Assembly (NCBI GenBank): GCA_030640595.1
Contig: DAOWJC010000063.1
Location: 1 to 20,575, forward strand
Length of the DNA: 20,575 nt
Source of the DNA: Dehalococcoidia bacterium
Lineage (GTDB): Bacteria; Chloroflexota; Dehalococcoidia; Dehalococcoidales; DAOWJC01
Direction: 5' to 3'
Shown here: positions 6,926 to 14,194 of the stretch, piece after piece
How positions within the stretch are numbered: the stretch's first letter is position 1
Layout: every line of letters starts with the position of its first letter
The notes under the pieces: generated by a model
Told to the model about the DNA's origin: nothing
What the model saw: the letters and a program-made list of their open reading frames with translations, nothing else
Databases searched by the model: none
Program-made: the position numbers and the translations under genes

Positions 6926-8348
6926 ATATCCCGAATATGAGGTTAGTGATGTTTACGAGGGATTGAAAGATATCGTATCTGCAGACTACATTTCAACGAG
7001 TATATATGAGAGGTTAAACAACGCCGTAGATTGTCGTACAGTGGACTTGAAAAGAGCGCAATTACCTTACGTAGTTGTAAGGCCTGGTTCCACTCAGGAA
7101 GTAAGCGACTTAATGGAATATGCCAATTCCAAAAAAATTCCTGTGTTCGTCAGAGGCTCAGGGACTAGCCTTTCTGGGGCTTCCAGCTATCGTCATAAAG
7201 GCATCGTATTGAATACTAGCAGGCTGACTCATTTCAATATGGTGGAAAAAAGCTGCTTCGTAGAAATGGGGCCAGGTCACTGTGCCCAATATATTCAAGA
7301 GCAATTAGAAAAAGAGGGCTATTTTCTTCCGATGCATCCGGGGAGTATGAAAGTCGCTTCGATAGGGGGAATCATATGCAACAATACAAGCGCGCATTGT
7401 GTGGATGCCTGTATAGGTAAACCGGGGGATTACATATTAGGCTTGCAGGTGGTGCTACCTACTGGCGAGGTTCTGGAGACAGGAACAAAAAGCCTCAGGA
7501 GACCTGCGGGCATAGATTTAACTCGACTTTTTGTAGGTGGGGATGGATTATTCGGAGTTATCACAAGCATTAGGCTGAGACTGGTGCCTAGTTTTAGAAA
7601 TGCTTATGGTATAGCTTTTTTTGATGATGCAATAGGGGCAGTTAGAGCAGTGCAAAGAATGTACACGGAAAAAGTACCCCCACCCCTCTTTCTCGAGTTT
7701 CTAGACGAATGGGCTGCCAAAGTCGGTTTCAAGGCACAGGGATTAGAGCCTCCCCATCGTGGAGCAGTCATAATCTTTCAATTCATTGGTCAAACAGAGG
7801 AAGAGGCTTGTGCTAAGCGGGATCGGTTTCTCGAGGTTACTCGACAGGAAAAGGCTACCGAAGCTAAACCAATTGATGACCTAGACTATTGGAACAAGGT
7901 TTGGACAGCAAGGTCGTCAGTGGGGCCATTGGCTGCTCAGGCGGAAGGAGGGCGTGGGCTCAGTGGCGAAATCGTATCAACCGTGGAAGGTCTCGAGGAT
8001 TGTTATAAAGACTGCCTAGAAATGGGCGACGATATGCCCACTTTAAACACATTGAGCAGAAAATATGTTTATGGTCATCTGGGAGCATTAAGCTTCCACC
8101 CAGCCTTTATTACACCTGGAGATTGGTCAGATGAAGTAAAGGCGAAGGTTGTAAACGAGGTGTTCTTAAAGGAGGCTAGACTAAATATAAAATATGAAAC
8201 ATGTGGTGGTGAGTGGGGTCAAGCTGCGAGGAGAGTTCCCTTTTATCGTAAACGATATGGTGAGAAGAGCTTCCAATTAATAAAGGGAATAAAGAGAGTC
8301 TTCGATCCTAATAATATCTTAAACCCCGATGCTTGGTTAGAGGAATAA
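6918..8348 (+). CDS. GlcD-type FAD-binding oxidase (2-hydroxyacid dehydrogenase family)
   Basis: A 476-aa FAD-linked oxidase of the GlcD / D-lactate dehydrogenase (VAO/PCMH) family. The FAD domain shows VVRPGSTQEVSDLMEYA (53-69), the pyrophosphate loop VRGSGTSLSGAS (78-89), PGSMKVASIGGIICNNTSA (141-159) and GGDGLFGVIT (207-216, Asp where relatives usually have Glu). The C-terminal cap ends with the family signature RVFDPNNILNPDAW (about 461-474). It should oxidise a 2-hydroxyacid or related substrate and hand electrons to EtfAB and/or the Fe-S partner encoded next. The RBS GGGAGGAG precedes ATG 6918, inside the end of etfA (8-nt overlap). The exact substrate is unknown, and the glycolate oxidase label should not be taken literally. 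Confidence 0.88.
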   Translation: MSEYPEYEVSDVYEGLKDIVSADYISTSIYERLNNAVDCRTVDLKRAQLPYVVVRPGSTQEVSDLMEYANSKKIPVFVRGSGTSLSGASSYRHKGIVLNTSRLTHFNMVEKSCFVEMGPGHCAQYIQEQLEKEGYFLPMHPGSMKVASIGGIICNNTSAHCVDACIGKPGDYILGLQVVLPTGEVLETGTKSLRRPAGIDLTRLFVGGDGLFGVITSIRLRLVPSFRNAYGIAFFDDAIGAVRAVQRMYTEKVPPPLFLEFLDEWAAKVGFKAQGLEPPHRGAVIIFQFIGQTEEEACAKRDRFLEVTRQEKATEAKPIDDLDYWNKVWTARSSVGPLAAQAEGGRGLSGEIVSTVEGLEDCYKDCLEMGDDMPTLNTLSRKYVYGHLGALSFHPAFITPGDWSDEVKAKVVNEVFLKEARLNIKYETCGGEWGQAARRVPFYRKRYGEKSFQLIKGIKRVFDPNNILNPDAWLEE

Positions 8349-8379
8349 GTAGCGCAATAACTAGGAAGGAAGTTTATAG

Positions 8380-9564
8380 ATGGAACAGCCTAAGGAAAGA
8401 TTAAGAAAAGATATTTTAAGCATAGTAGGGCTGTGTAATAATTGCCGGTTTTGTTTATCAAGTTGCCCTCTGTTTGAAATTACCAAAGATAATGTAGCCG
8501 GTGGAGGTTCAGGCATAATCCAGTCTCTGTATTGGGCTGTGAAATGGGGAGAGACGGATAAGCAGACATTGGCTGAGCTGAGGGATATCCTATATCCCTG
8601 TACCACATGCAAAAATTGTGAGCTAGTTTGTAGACGGCTAAGTACCGGGGTGAAGCTGATAGACGCTATTGAAAAGGGGAGGCAGCTATTAATTGAAGAA
8701 ATGGTGGGCCCTATGCCTGGTCAAAAGGCAGCACTCGAATTTTCACAGAGGTATGGAAACCCTTATGGAATGTTACCAGTGGAAAGACAAGATTGGATGA
8801 AAAGCTTGGGTGCCCCCAGCTTCTCCGGAAATGAATTTGAGACATTGTTTTATGTAGGGTGTACAGCACCTCATAACCCCCTTGTTGGGAAAATCGCTAA
8901 GTCAATCGTCCAATTACTGAAAGAAACACAAGTTCGATTCGGCATATTGGAGGATGAGGTGTGCTGCGGTTGTCCTTCTTTAAGAATGGGCGAGGAGTTA
9001 TTGTTTGAAGATCTTCGCCAAAAAAACTTGGACCAGTTTAAGTCTCTAGGTGTCAAGCATATTATAACCCTTTCTCCTCACTGTTTTGACACTTTCATGA
9101 ATGAGTATCCCAAGGAGGCAACAGAGGGCATCAAAATACAACACTATAGCCAGTTTTTGGCCGATTTAATCGACCAGGGCAAGTTGGTTCCCAAGAATAA
9201 GATTGAGAAAAAGGTGACATATCATGATTCTTGCTATTTGGGTAGACGAAACGATATTTATGATGTGCCAAGGAAGGTTTTAAATAGCATTCCAGGAGTA
9301 AAGTTGGTTGAATTTAGAAGATGTAGGGAGAACGGTCTCTGCTGTGGCGGTGGTGGCGGTCGTATGTGGTCAGATTTTAAAGCAGAACAAGACCGCTTGG
9401 CTAATATACGTGTTAGGGAAGCCCTTGAGGTTGGTGTTGAGATAATAGTGACAGCCTGTCCTTTCTGCCTCATCAATATAGAGGATGGCATTAAATCAGT
9501 TAATGTTGAGGATTCATTGAAAGTAAGGGACCTCGCGGAACTTGTAGCGGAAGCTGTTGACTAA
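8380..9564 (+). CDS. Iron-sulfur CCG-domain oxidoreductase (GlcF/HdrD-like)
   Basis: A 394-aa cytoplasmic Fe-S protein. Two ferredoxin-type [4Fe-4S] motifs are at Cys19-22-25-29 (CNNCRFCLSSCP) and Cys74-77-80-84 (CTTCKNCELVC). Two CCG (DUF3390/HdrB-like) domains follow: the first around Cys161 and Cys195-196 (VCCGCPS, where relatives often have CCGDP), the second with HDSCYLGRR (283-290), LCCGGGGGRMW (320-330) and ACPFC (359-363). This layout is that of HdrD, GlcF and LldE-like electron carriers. It should connect the GlcD-type oxidase and/or EtfAB to quinone, heterodisulfide-like or ferredoxin acceptors. The RBS AGGAAGGAAG lies before ATG 8380. It is the last gene of the operon and no obvious terminator hairpin follows it. 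Confidence 0.92.
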   Translation: MEQPKERLRKDILSIVGLCNNCRFCLSSCPLFEITKDNVAGGGSGIIQSLYWAVKWGETDKQTLAELRDILYPCTTCKNCELVCRRLSTGVKLIDAIEKGRQLLIEEMVGPMPGQKAALEFSQRYGNPYGMLPVERQDWMKSLGAPSFSGNEFETLFYVGCTAPHNPLVGKIAKSIVQLLKETQVRFGILEDEVCCGCPSLRMGEELLFEDLRQKNLDQFKSLGVKHIITLSPHCFDTFMNEYPKEATEGIKIQHYSQFLADLIDQGKLVPKNKIEKKVTYHDSCYLGRRNDIYDVPRKVLNSIPGVKLVEFRRCRENGLCCGGGGGRMWSDFKAEQDRLANIRVREALEVGVEIIVTACPFCLINIEDGIKSVNVEDSLKVRDLAELVAEAVD

Positions 9565-9632
9565 AAAGAAGGGGGCGAAAGAAGAAAGTGAGTTGATATG
9601 TGTCTATCGCAAACACGGAAAGAAAATCAAGA

Positions 9633-9850
9633 TGTTGGCAAAATGTTGGCAAGAGACCCCGACTCAGATAGAGCCAGCGGTCGGATTCGAACCGACGACC
9701 GGCGGTTTACGAATTCTAAGCCAGATGTGCACCTAGTGCCATCAGATAGCATAACGCCTCGTCTAGTTCCGACGCCAAACCAGAATTTGTATCTGGGGTG
9801 TCACACTGTGCTGGGGGGTGCTAAACAGTTTGTCGGCAAAATGTCGGCAA
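9633..9850. repeat. Paired tandem repeats (TGTYGGCAAAA) flanking the tRNA fragment
   Basis: Two 20-nt segments, 9633-9652 and 9831-9850, are identical except for T/C at two positions. Each holds two copies of an 11-nt unit TGT(T/C)GGCAAAA in the same orientation. They lie 19 bp left and 117 bp right of the tRNA-Thr fragment. Such repeated short sites around an attachment core are typical of the arm-type binding sites of tyrosine recombinases. That role is inferred; the repeats themselves are seen directly. Confidence 0.7.
9672..9713 (-). pseudogene. 3' half of tRNA-Thr(CGU), probable attachment-site core
   Basis: On the minus strand the 42 bp read from an anticodon loop TTCGTAA (9713-9707, anticodon CGU) through the 3' anticodon stem ACCGC, a short variable region, a perfect 5-bp T arm (GTCGG, loop TTCGAAT, CCGAC), the 3' acceptor strand CGCTGGC and base T. 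The 5' half (acceptor strand, D arm, 5' anticodon stem) is absent from the sequence at higher coordinates, and CCA is not encoded. A tRNA cut at the anticodon loop is the classical duplicated end made by integrases that recombine within tRNA genes. This piece cannot be a working tRNA. Confidence 0.8.
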
Positions 9851-9902
9851 AAAGTAATTGGCATAAGTGACCTGCCAGTGGCACTTTCCATAAGCTTTAC
9901 CT

Positions 9903-10334
9903 TTAGAGCAATCCCTCTTCCTTTAATTTCCGAACTGCTCTCATAGCCTCATCAAAAGTAAGCAGCATTTCGCTGACATTTTTAGCCGTCCTTATCCTAC
10001 CGTCATCGACAAACCATACCCTACCTTCTGCCTGTCTTTTGATTCTTTCCTTCTCGTCTTCCTTTCTCTTGATCACGCCGCGGTAGTCCAATTTGTCATA
10101 TCCCCTATTAGTAAGACACCATCGCCCTGTTGTAACTTGCTGAATAAACCCCTCCTTCCTCAACTGGCATAATCGGCAGCGGGCACTGCTGTATGTGTAC
10201 TCGAATTGCTCCATCAAGTCGTGGGAGCTAATTACTTGTCTATCATAGATAAATTCTAGCACGTCAATCTTCTTGGCCTTGACTGGCTGCCAACCTCGAT
10301 GTCGGTCATAATGCATTTGTTGGTGGTTAACCAT
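9903..10334 (-). CDS. Winged-helix DNA-binding protein, hypothetical
   Basis: A 143-residue protein (145 if GTG 10340 is used) with a predicted winged helix in the first 75 residues: KKIDVLEFIYDRQVISSHDLMEQFEYTYSSARCRLCQLRKEGFIQQVTTGRWCLTNRGYDKL has the order helix, helix, recognition helix, beta wing. The remainder is charged and helical (KRKEDEKERIKRQ), ending in a basic/acidic helix. This resembles small regulators found on phages and integrative elements. It stands alone on the minus strand beside the tRNA-derived site. ATG 10334 is preferred; GGGGTG lies a few nt upstream. A TATAAT box is 50 bp upstream. The target is unknown. Confidence 0.6.
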   Translation of the reverse strand: MVNHQQMHYDRHRGWQPVKAKKIDVLEFIYDRQVISSHDLMEQFEYTYSSARCRLCQLRKEGFIQQVTTGRWCLTNRGYDKLDYRGVIKRKEDEKERIKRQAEGRVWFVDDGRIRTAKNVSEMLLTFDEAMRAVRKLKEEGLL

Positions 10335-10384
10335 AAACACCCCACTAAACGCCTTTAATCGCCTTAGATTGCTTGCTTAGCCAT

Positions 10385-10413
10385 ATTATAGTATCTGGCT
10401 GCTGAGGTTGAAA
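10385..10413 (-). promoter_or_regulatory. Possible promoter of the winged-helix gene
   Basis: On the minus strand a perfect TATAAT (10390-10385) has a poor -35 (TTTCAA, 10413-10408) at 17 bp. It lies about 50 bp before the ATG of the winged-helix gene. Supported mainly by the -10 box. Confidence 0.35.
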
Positions 10414-10642
10414 GCGGAAAGGTTATTCCCGAAGGAATGTTTGTCGAAACTAATTTTCGGTGAGCCAAAAGAGGGGCGTTAACGTGGGAGAGGTTCCCGG
10501 ATGGTGGAATAAGCCGCCCTTAACCTGTCACTAATCGCAAAGACCAATTGTGTATGGTTTAAGCATATCTATTAATTTTTCTATCTGCGAGTCTTTTATC
10601 TTCAAGGCATAATTATATGTCAAGTGACTAGTAATAAAGAAA

Positions 10643-10726
10643 ATGCTCAAGACAAAGGACTTCGTTCAGACGGCCGGCATTAGCAAAAACAAGCCAAAGT
10701 ATATTATGGTAGCCAGACAAGCCTAG
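10643..10726 (+). pseudogene. Possible MerR-type HTH N-terminal fragment
   Basis: The 27-codon frame MLKTKDFVQTAGISKNKPKY... resembles the first helix-turn-helix of MerR regulators (KTKDFA...GIS..T..YYE). It stops at TAG before the dimerisation helix. No Shine-Dalgarno is visible. The similarity is short and could be chance. Confidence 0.25.
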
Positions 10727-11022
10727 CTGATAAAGAAAAGGAGAGGCAAAGTCTATTCTTCTCGGAAGTGATAGCCACTTAGGACAAATAGCCTCATATC
10801 TAGATGGAACAATTTGCCAGCTTGAACCTCAGATTCCGTGGGCAAGGAGAGGGGAATAACAATTCGATTGTTTGTGTTTCTTTTGGCTGGCTAATATTGT
10901 TACGGTCTCAGCCAGTTTACATCACCTTTGTGTTCCCTTCACTCGACATATGACCCGGTGAAAGGAATGTCGCTCAGAGGTTCTAGCTTACCCTTCATAC
11001 TCAAGAAGGGAGGTAAATAAAA

Positions 11023-11088
11023 ATGCAAGCATACTGTGTTAAGTGCGTAGCTGGGCTAGCCCATGGCTCTCAGTTGCAAACAGTTTGA
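11023..11088 (+). pseudogene. Truncated DUF5679-like zinc-ribbon gene
   Basis: A strong RBS (GGGAGGTAA, 11008-11016) precedes ATG 11023 and a 21-codon frame beginning MQAYCVKC, which matches the start of small DUF5679 proteins (about 45-60 aa with two CxxC pairs). After the first CxxC (Cys5, Cys8) the sequence diverges (VAGLAHGSQLQTV) and ends with TGA, so the second CxxC is missing. It is probably a broken gene whose RBS survives. A short translated peptide is possible. Confidence 0.45.
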
Positions 11089-11228
11089 TTTCTCCGACAT
11101 TGCACGAGATTTGGCAGTCTATGATTTTTCGCTTCTTTTAAGACCACTCGAGACTACGATAGTGAATATCCAGCGTTTGGAGGGATTGCTAGATTGTTGA
11201 TATTATTCTAGTCAGTGATCTGTCTGTA

Positions 11229-11237
11229 TGATATAAT
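11229..11237 (+). promoter_or_regulatory. Possible extended -10 promoter upstream of the STT3 gene
   Basis: TGATATAAT is a perfect TATAAT with the TGn extension. No good -35 lies 17 bp upstream, which extended -10 promoters tolerate. It would give a leader of about 200 nt before the STT3 start at 11450. Confidence 0.3.
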
Positions 11238-11449
11238 GTTGCTCTAATCTCTATAACGGTGCTGCTGAGTAATATTGCGTTACCTATAGCGACAAGGTGA
11301 ATCTGCGTACATTTAAGTACATACTACCATCACCCGAAAAATGTCGGAGAGAATAGCTCTCTCCTGTCACCCAGACTTAAAGACTACGTAAGGAGTAAAG
11401 CCTTGCACCGCAGCTGAAGCAGCTGTAATCTTGTCTAGGAGCTAACAAA

Positions 11450-13792
11450 GTGAATACGAGCAGGCTTTCCCCAAAGCTCCTTGCTGGCATAATGCTAGTC
11501 CTGATCTTCGGCACCGCGTTATGCCTTCGAATTTGCCTCCCCTATGACCAAGTCTTCAGCGGTGACTGGATAAAGTTCACCGAGGTTGATGCCTACTACC
11601 ACATGCGCCTAGTGGATAATCTTGTCCACAATTTCCCTCACCTAATCAGCTTTGACCCCTACCTCATCTACCCTGGTGGTGGCGGGGTTGGTAGCATTCA
11701 CTTCTTTGATTGGCTCCTTGCCAGCCTTATCTGGGTGATTGGCCTGGGTTCACCAACCTGGCACACTGTTGATGTGGTCGGTGTCTATTTCCCGGCAGTT
11801 CTGGGTGCCCTAACCGTTATCCCCGTTTATTTCATGGGCAAAGAGCTCTTTGGCCACTGGGCTGGTGTGCTCTCGGCTGGTCTAATCGCCCTGCTGCCCG
11901 GTGAATTTCTGCGTCGGTCAATACTCGGCTTCACCGACCACCATGTTGCCGAGACACTGCTCACTACTGTAACCATCCTGTTCCTGATTCTGGCTATCAA
12001 AGCAGCCAGACAAAGACAATTAACCTTCAGTCACCTCAAGCGCCGAGACTGGGCGATGATTACCAATCCGATCATTTATAGCCTGCTTGCCAGCATTTTC
12101 CTGGGAATCTACCTCCTCACCTGGGCAGGAGCACTGCTCTTTGTCTTCATCATCTCCATCTACTTTATAATTCAGTTCATCATTGACCACCTAAAGCACA
12201 AATCCACTGACTATCTATGCCTGGTTGGTGTTATCCTTTTCTTTATTGCCCTGCTCATGTTTCTGCCAGTTTCCCGAGGGATGCTTTACCTGGTTTCCCT
12301 GGTCGTCGCTTTATTTGTCCCACTGGTCTTGAGCGGGGTCTCCTGGCTGATGACACGCCGGGAGATAAAGCCAGCCTACTACCCACTGACCCTGGCTGGG
12401 CTTGGGCTGGCTGGACTAGGCATCTTTTACGCTATTGCCCCATCCCTCCTCAGCTCAATGCTAGGCAAATTCGCTATCTTCACCCCTAGCGGTGCTTATC
12501 TCACCGTCCTTGAAATGCAGCCTCTCCTCTTCCCCCATGGCAACCTGTCGCTTTCAGTTGCCTGGGGCAATTTTACCACTGGCTCTTTCCTTAGCCTCAT
12601 CTCCCTCGGTATCTTAGTCTACCTGATTATTAAGCAAGGCAGTGCCGAAAAAAGCCTTCTGGTAGTGTGGACCCTGGTAATACTGGCAGTTACTCTGGGG
12701 CAGCGCCGCTTCGCCTACTACCTTGCCGTCAATGTGGCTCTGCTTACTGGCTACTTCTCCTGGCAGATCCTCAGCTTAGCCGGTTTCAAAGAATGGGTAG
12801 CCAAGCCGGTGGCATCACCAGAAAGGGTGCAAAAGAAAAAAGTCAAGCCGAAAAGAAGGCAGGAGGCAGGCTTCCACCTCACGATCAGTCACATAACTAT
12901 GGCTTTAGCCGTGATAGGTATCTTCTTCGTTGTCTTCTTCCCCAATATTGGTCCGGCAATAACCGTTGCCAAGCAGGCACCCTTTACCCCCAGTGACGCC
13001 TGGTGCAGCTCGCTCTCCTGGCTGAAGGAAAATACCCCTGACCCTTTTGGCAACCCTGATTTCTATTATGAGCTCCACGAATCACCATTCCAGTATCCTG
13101 AATCTGCCTACGGTGTAATGGCTTGGTGGGATTATGGCTACTGGATTACCCGCATTGCCCACCGCCTGCCAAATGCCAATCCTGGTCAAGGCGGCGCGCC
13201 TAGTGCAGCTCGCCTCTTTTTGTCTCAGAATGAAGAGATAGCCAATGAAACCATACAAAGATTGGGCTCATCATACATAATTATTGACTACGACACAGCT
13301 GTAGTTTCGTTTGTTAGGGGTGTAGTTAGGGGCAAATTCCATGCCGTAGCAATGTGGTCTGGCAGCAGTTATGAGGAGTTTTTTGATGTTTACTACCTGC
13401 CACAGGAAAACCAGCTGATGCCGGTAATGCTTTTCTACCCTGAATACTACCGCGCATTAGTTGTCAGGCTGTATAACTTTGACGGCAAAGCGGTAACTCC
13501 TGAAGACTCGATAGTGATTTCCTATCAGCAAAAGGTGAGCCGGGAAGGTAAGCCCTATAAGGAAATAACCAGCGCAGAACAATTTGACAGCTACGAAGAG
13601 GCAGAAGCCTATGTCTCAGGCCAGAAGTCAGCCAACTACAGAATAGTCGGTAATGACCCATTGATTAGCCCGGTACCGCTAGAAGAACTGAAACATTACA
13701 AGCTGATTCATAGCTCCGATGGCCAGGTAAGGCACCCGGAGTTAGGGATGCTCCCTGAAGTAAAAATCTTTGAGTATGTTGGGGTTCAGTAA
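11450..13792 (+). CDS. aglB: STT3/AglB-type oligosaccharyltransferase
   Basis: A 780-aa GT-C membrane enzyme that transfers a lipid-linked oligosaccharide to Asn in N-X-S/T sequons on the outer face of the membrane. The N-terminal half has about 11-13 membrane segments. The first catalytic acid lies in TEVDAYYHMRLVDN (Asp47), and the second DxD-like motif in FTDHHVAE (Asp163, His164, His165, Glu168), typical of STT3/AglB. A basic cytoplasmic-type loop (QKKKVKPKRR, about 459-468) precedes the last membrane segment, after which the soluble C-terminal domain carries the hallmark WWDYGYW (559-565) that reads the +2 Ser/Thr. The start is GTG 11450, with AGGAG about 10 nt upstream. The gene stands alone but is followed by sugar-nucleotide and glycosyltransferase genes that could make its donor. 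The symbol is by family resemblance. Confidence 0.93.
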   Translation: MNTSRLSPKLLAGIMLVLIFGTALCLRICLPYDQVFSGDWIKFTEVDAYYHMRLVDNLVHNFPHLISFDPYLIYPGGGGVGSIHFFDWLLASLIWVIGLGSPTWHTVDVVGVYFPAVLGALTVIPVYFMGKELFGHWAGVLSAGLIALLPGEFLRRSILGFTDHHVAETLLTTVTILFLILAIKAARQRQLTFSHLKRRDWAMITNPIIYSLLASIFLGIYLLTWAGALLFVFIISIYFIIQFIIDHLKHKSTDYLCLVGVILFFIALLMFLPVSRGMLYLVSLVVALFVPLVLSGVSWLMTRREIKPAYYPLTLAGLGLAGLGIFYAIAPSLLSSMLGKFAIFTPSGAYLTVLEMQPLLFPHGNLSLSVAWGNFTTGSFLSLISLGILVYLIIKQGSAEKSLLVVWTLVILAVTLGQRRFAYYLAVNVALLTGYFSWQILSLAGFKEWVAKPVASPERVQKKKVKPKRRQEAGFHLTISHITMALAVIGIFFVVFFPNIGPAITVAKQAPFTPSDAWCSSLSWLKENTPDPFGNPDFYYELHESPFQYPESAYGVMAWWDYGYWITRIAHRLPNANPGQGGAPSAARLFLSQNEEIANETIQRLGSSYIIIDYDTAVVSFVRGVVRGKFHAVAMWSGSSYEEFFDVYYLPQENQLMPVMLFYPEYYRALVVRLYNFDGKAVTPEDSIVISYQQKVSREGKPYKEITSAEQFDSYEEAEAYVSGQKSANYRIVGNDPLISPVPLEELKHYKLIHSSDGQVRHPELGMLPEVKIFEYVGVQ

Positions 13793-14194
13793 GAGGCGCC
13801 TATAGAAATGAACGAAAATGACTAATGTCGCTGGTGGCACTTGTTTTATTGAGTCCCATTTAGCTGGCGGGCTTGCAAGTTGAGGTTGCCATAGGCTAAT
13901 TCTTAGCTACGCTCAAACTAAAGCTCAGTGCCACCGTCTAAATGTCACGTACTCTTTCCTAGTGAGCAAAGCTATCATTAGCCTATAACCAAGGAAAAAA
14001 GCTGCGCCAGGATAGCGCGTAGGCCATTGGATGGGAAAGGGTAATAACGGCAGTGAGCACAATAACCTGGAGTCAGGGGGTATCGTGCCACTGTTAATAC
14101 TGATTCTCTATAAACAATAGTTGTATTTGCGTTGCTCCTAGGTCTAAGGTATAATTCAGCCAAATTGTAGAGGCAACATAAAGAAATTCACCTG
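13793..14194. other. Intergenic region before the epimerase gene
   Basis: No gene is seen. It holds two inverted-repeat pairs: GGTGGCACT (13833-13841) with AGTGCCACC (13927-13935), and ATAGGCTAAT (13891-13900) with ATTAGCCTAT (13977-13986). The latter extends by GGTT on the outer side if a 3-nt bulge is allowed. A good promoter (14127-14155) follows. No T-tailed terminator is visible after the STT3 gene. Confidence 0.5.
14127..14155 (+). promoter_or_regulatory. Sigma-70-type promoter of the epimerase gene
   Basis: TTGCGT (14127-14132) and TATAAT (14150-14155) are separated by 17 bp, the ideal spacing, with a perfect -10. Transcription would start near 14162, leaving a leader of about 33-57 nt depending on which ATG is used. 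Confidence 0.6.

Larger units (their letters stand above)
9565..9902. other. Attachment-like intergenic junction
   Basis: No gene is supported. A 90-codon plus-strand frame (9598-9870) exists, but it runs straight through the reversed tRNA fragment (giving GRIRTDDRRF, a familiar artefact of translating tRNA genes backwards) and through both repeat pairs. The region holds the tRNA-Thr 3' fragment and the TGTYGGCAAAA repeats. The first ~70 codons of that frame could contain the tail of a lost integrase, but this cannot be shown. Confidence 0.55.
10335..11449. other. 1.1-kb decayed intergenic region with gene remnants
   Basis: No ORF above 60 codons exists on either strand. I see a 27-codon frame that resembles a MerR-type N-terminus (10643-10726), a truncated DUF5679-like zinc-ribbon gene with a good RBS (11023-11088), an extended -10 element (11229-11237), and a small stem-loop GGAGAGA-loop-TCTCTCC (11346-11364) without a T-run. 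The rest shows no recognisable structure. The pattern fits a stretch that has lost its genes. Confidence 0.5.

Noticed and set aside
9598..9870. 90-codon plus-strand ORF (MCLSQTRKENQ...)
   Set aside because: It reads through the reversed tRNA fragment and both repeat pairs; GRIRTDDRRF is a typical artefact of translating a tRNA gene backwards. No family is recognised.
11346..11364. 7-bp stem-loop before the STT3 gene as a terminator
   Set aside because: No T-run follows it, the stem is short, and it lies about 85 bp before the STT3 start, so a terminator call is not supported.
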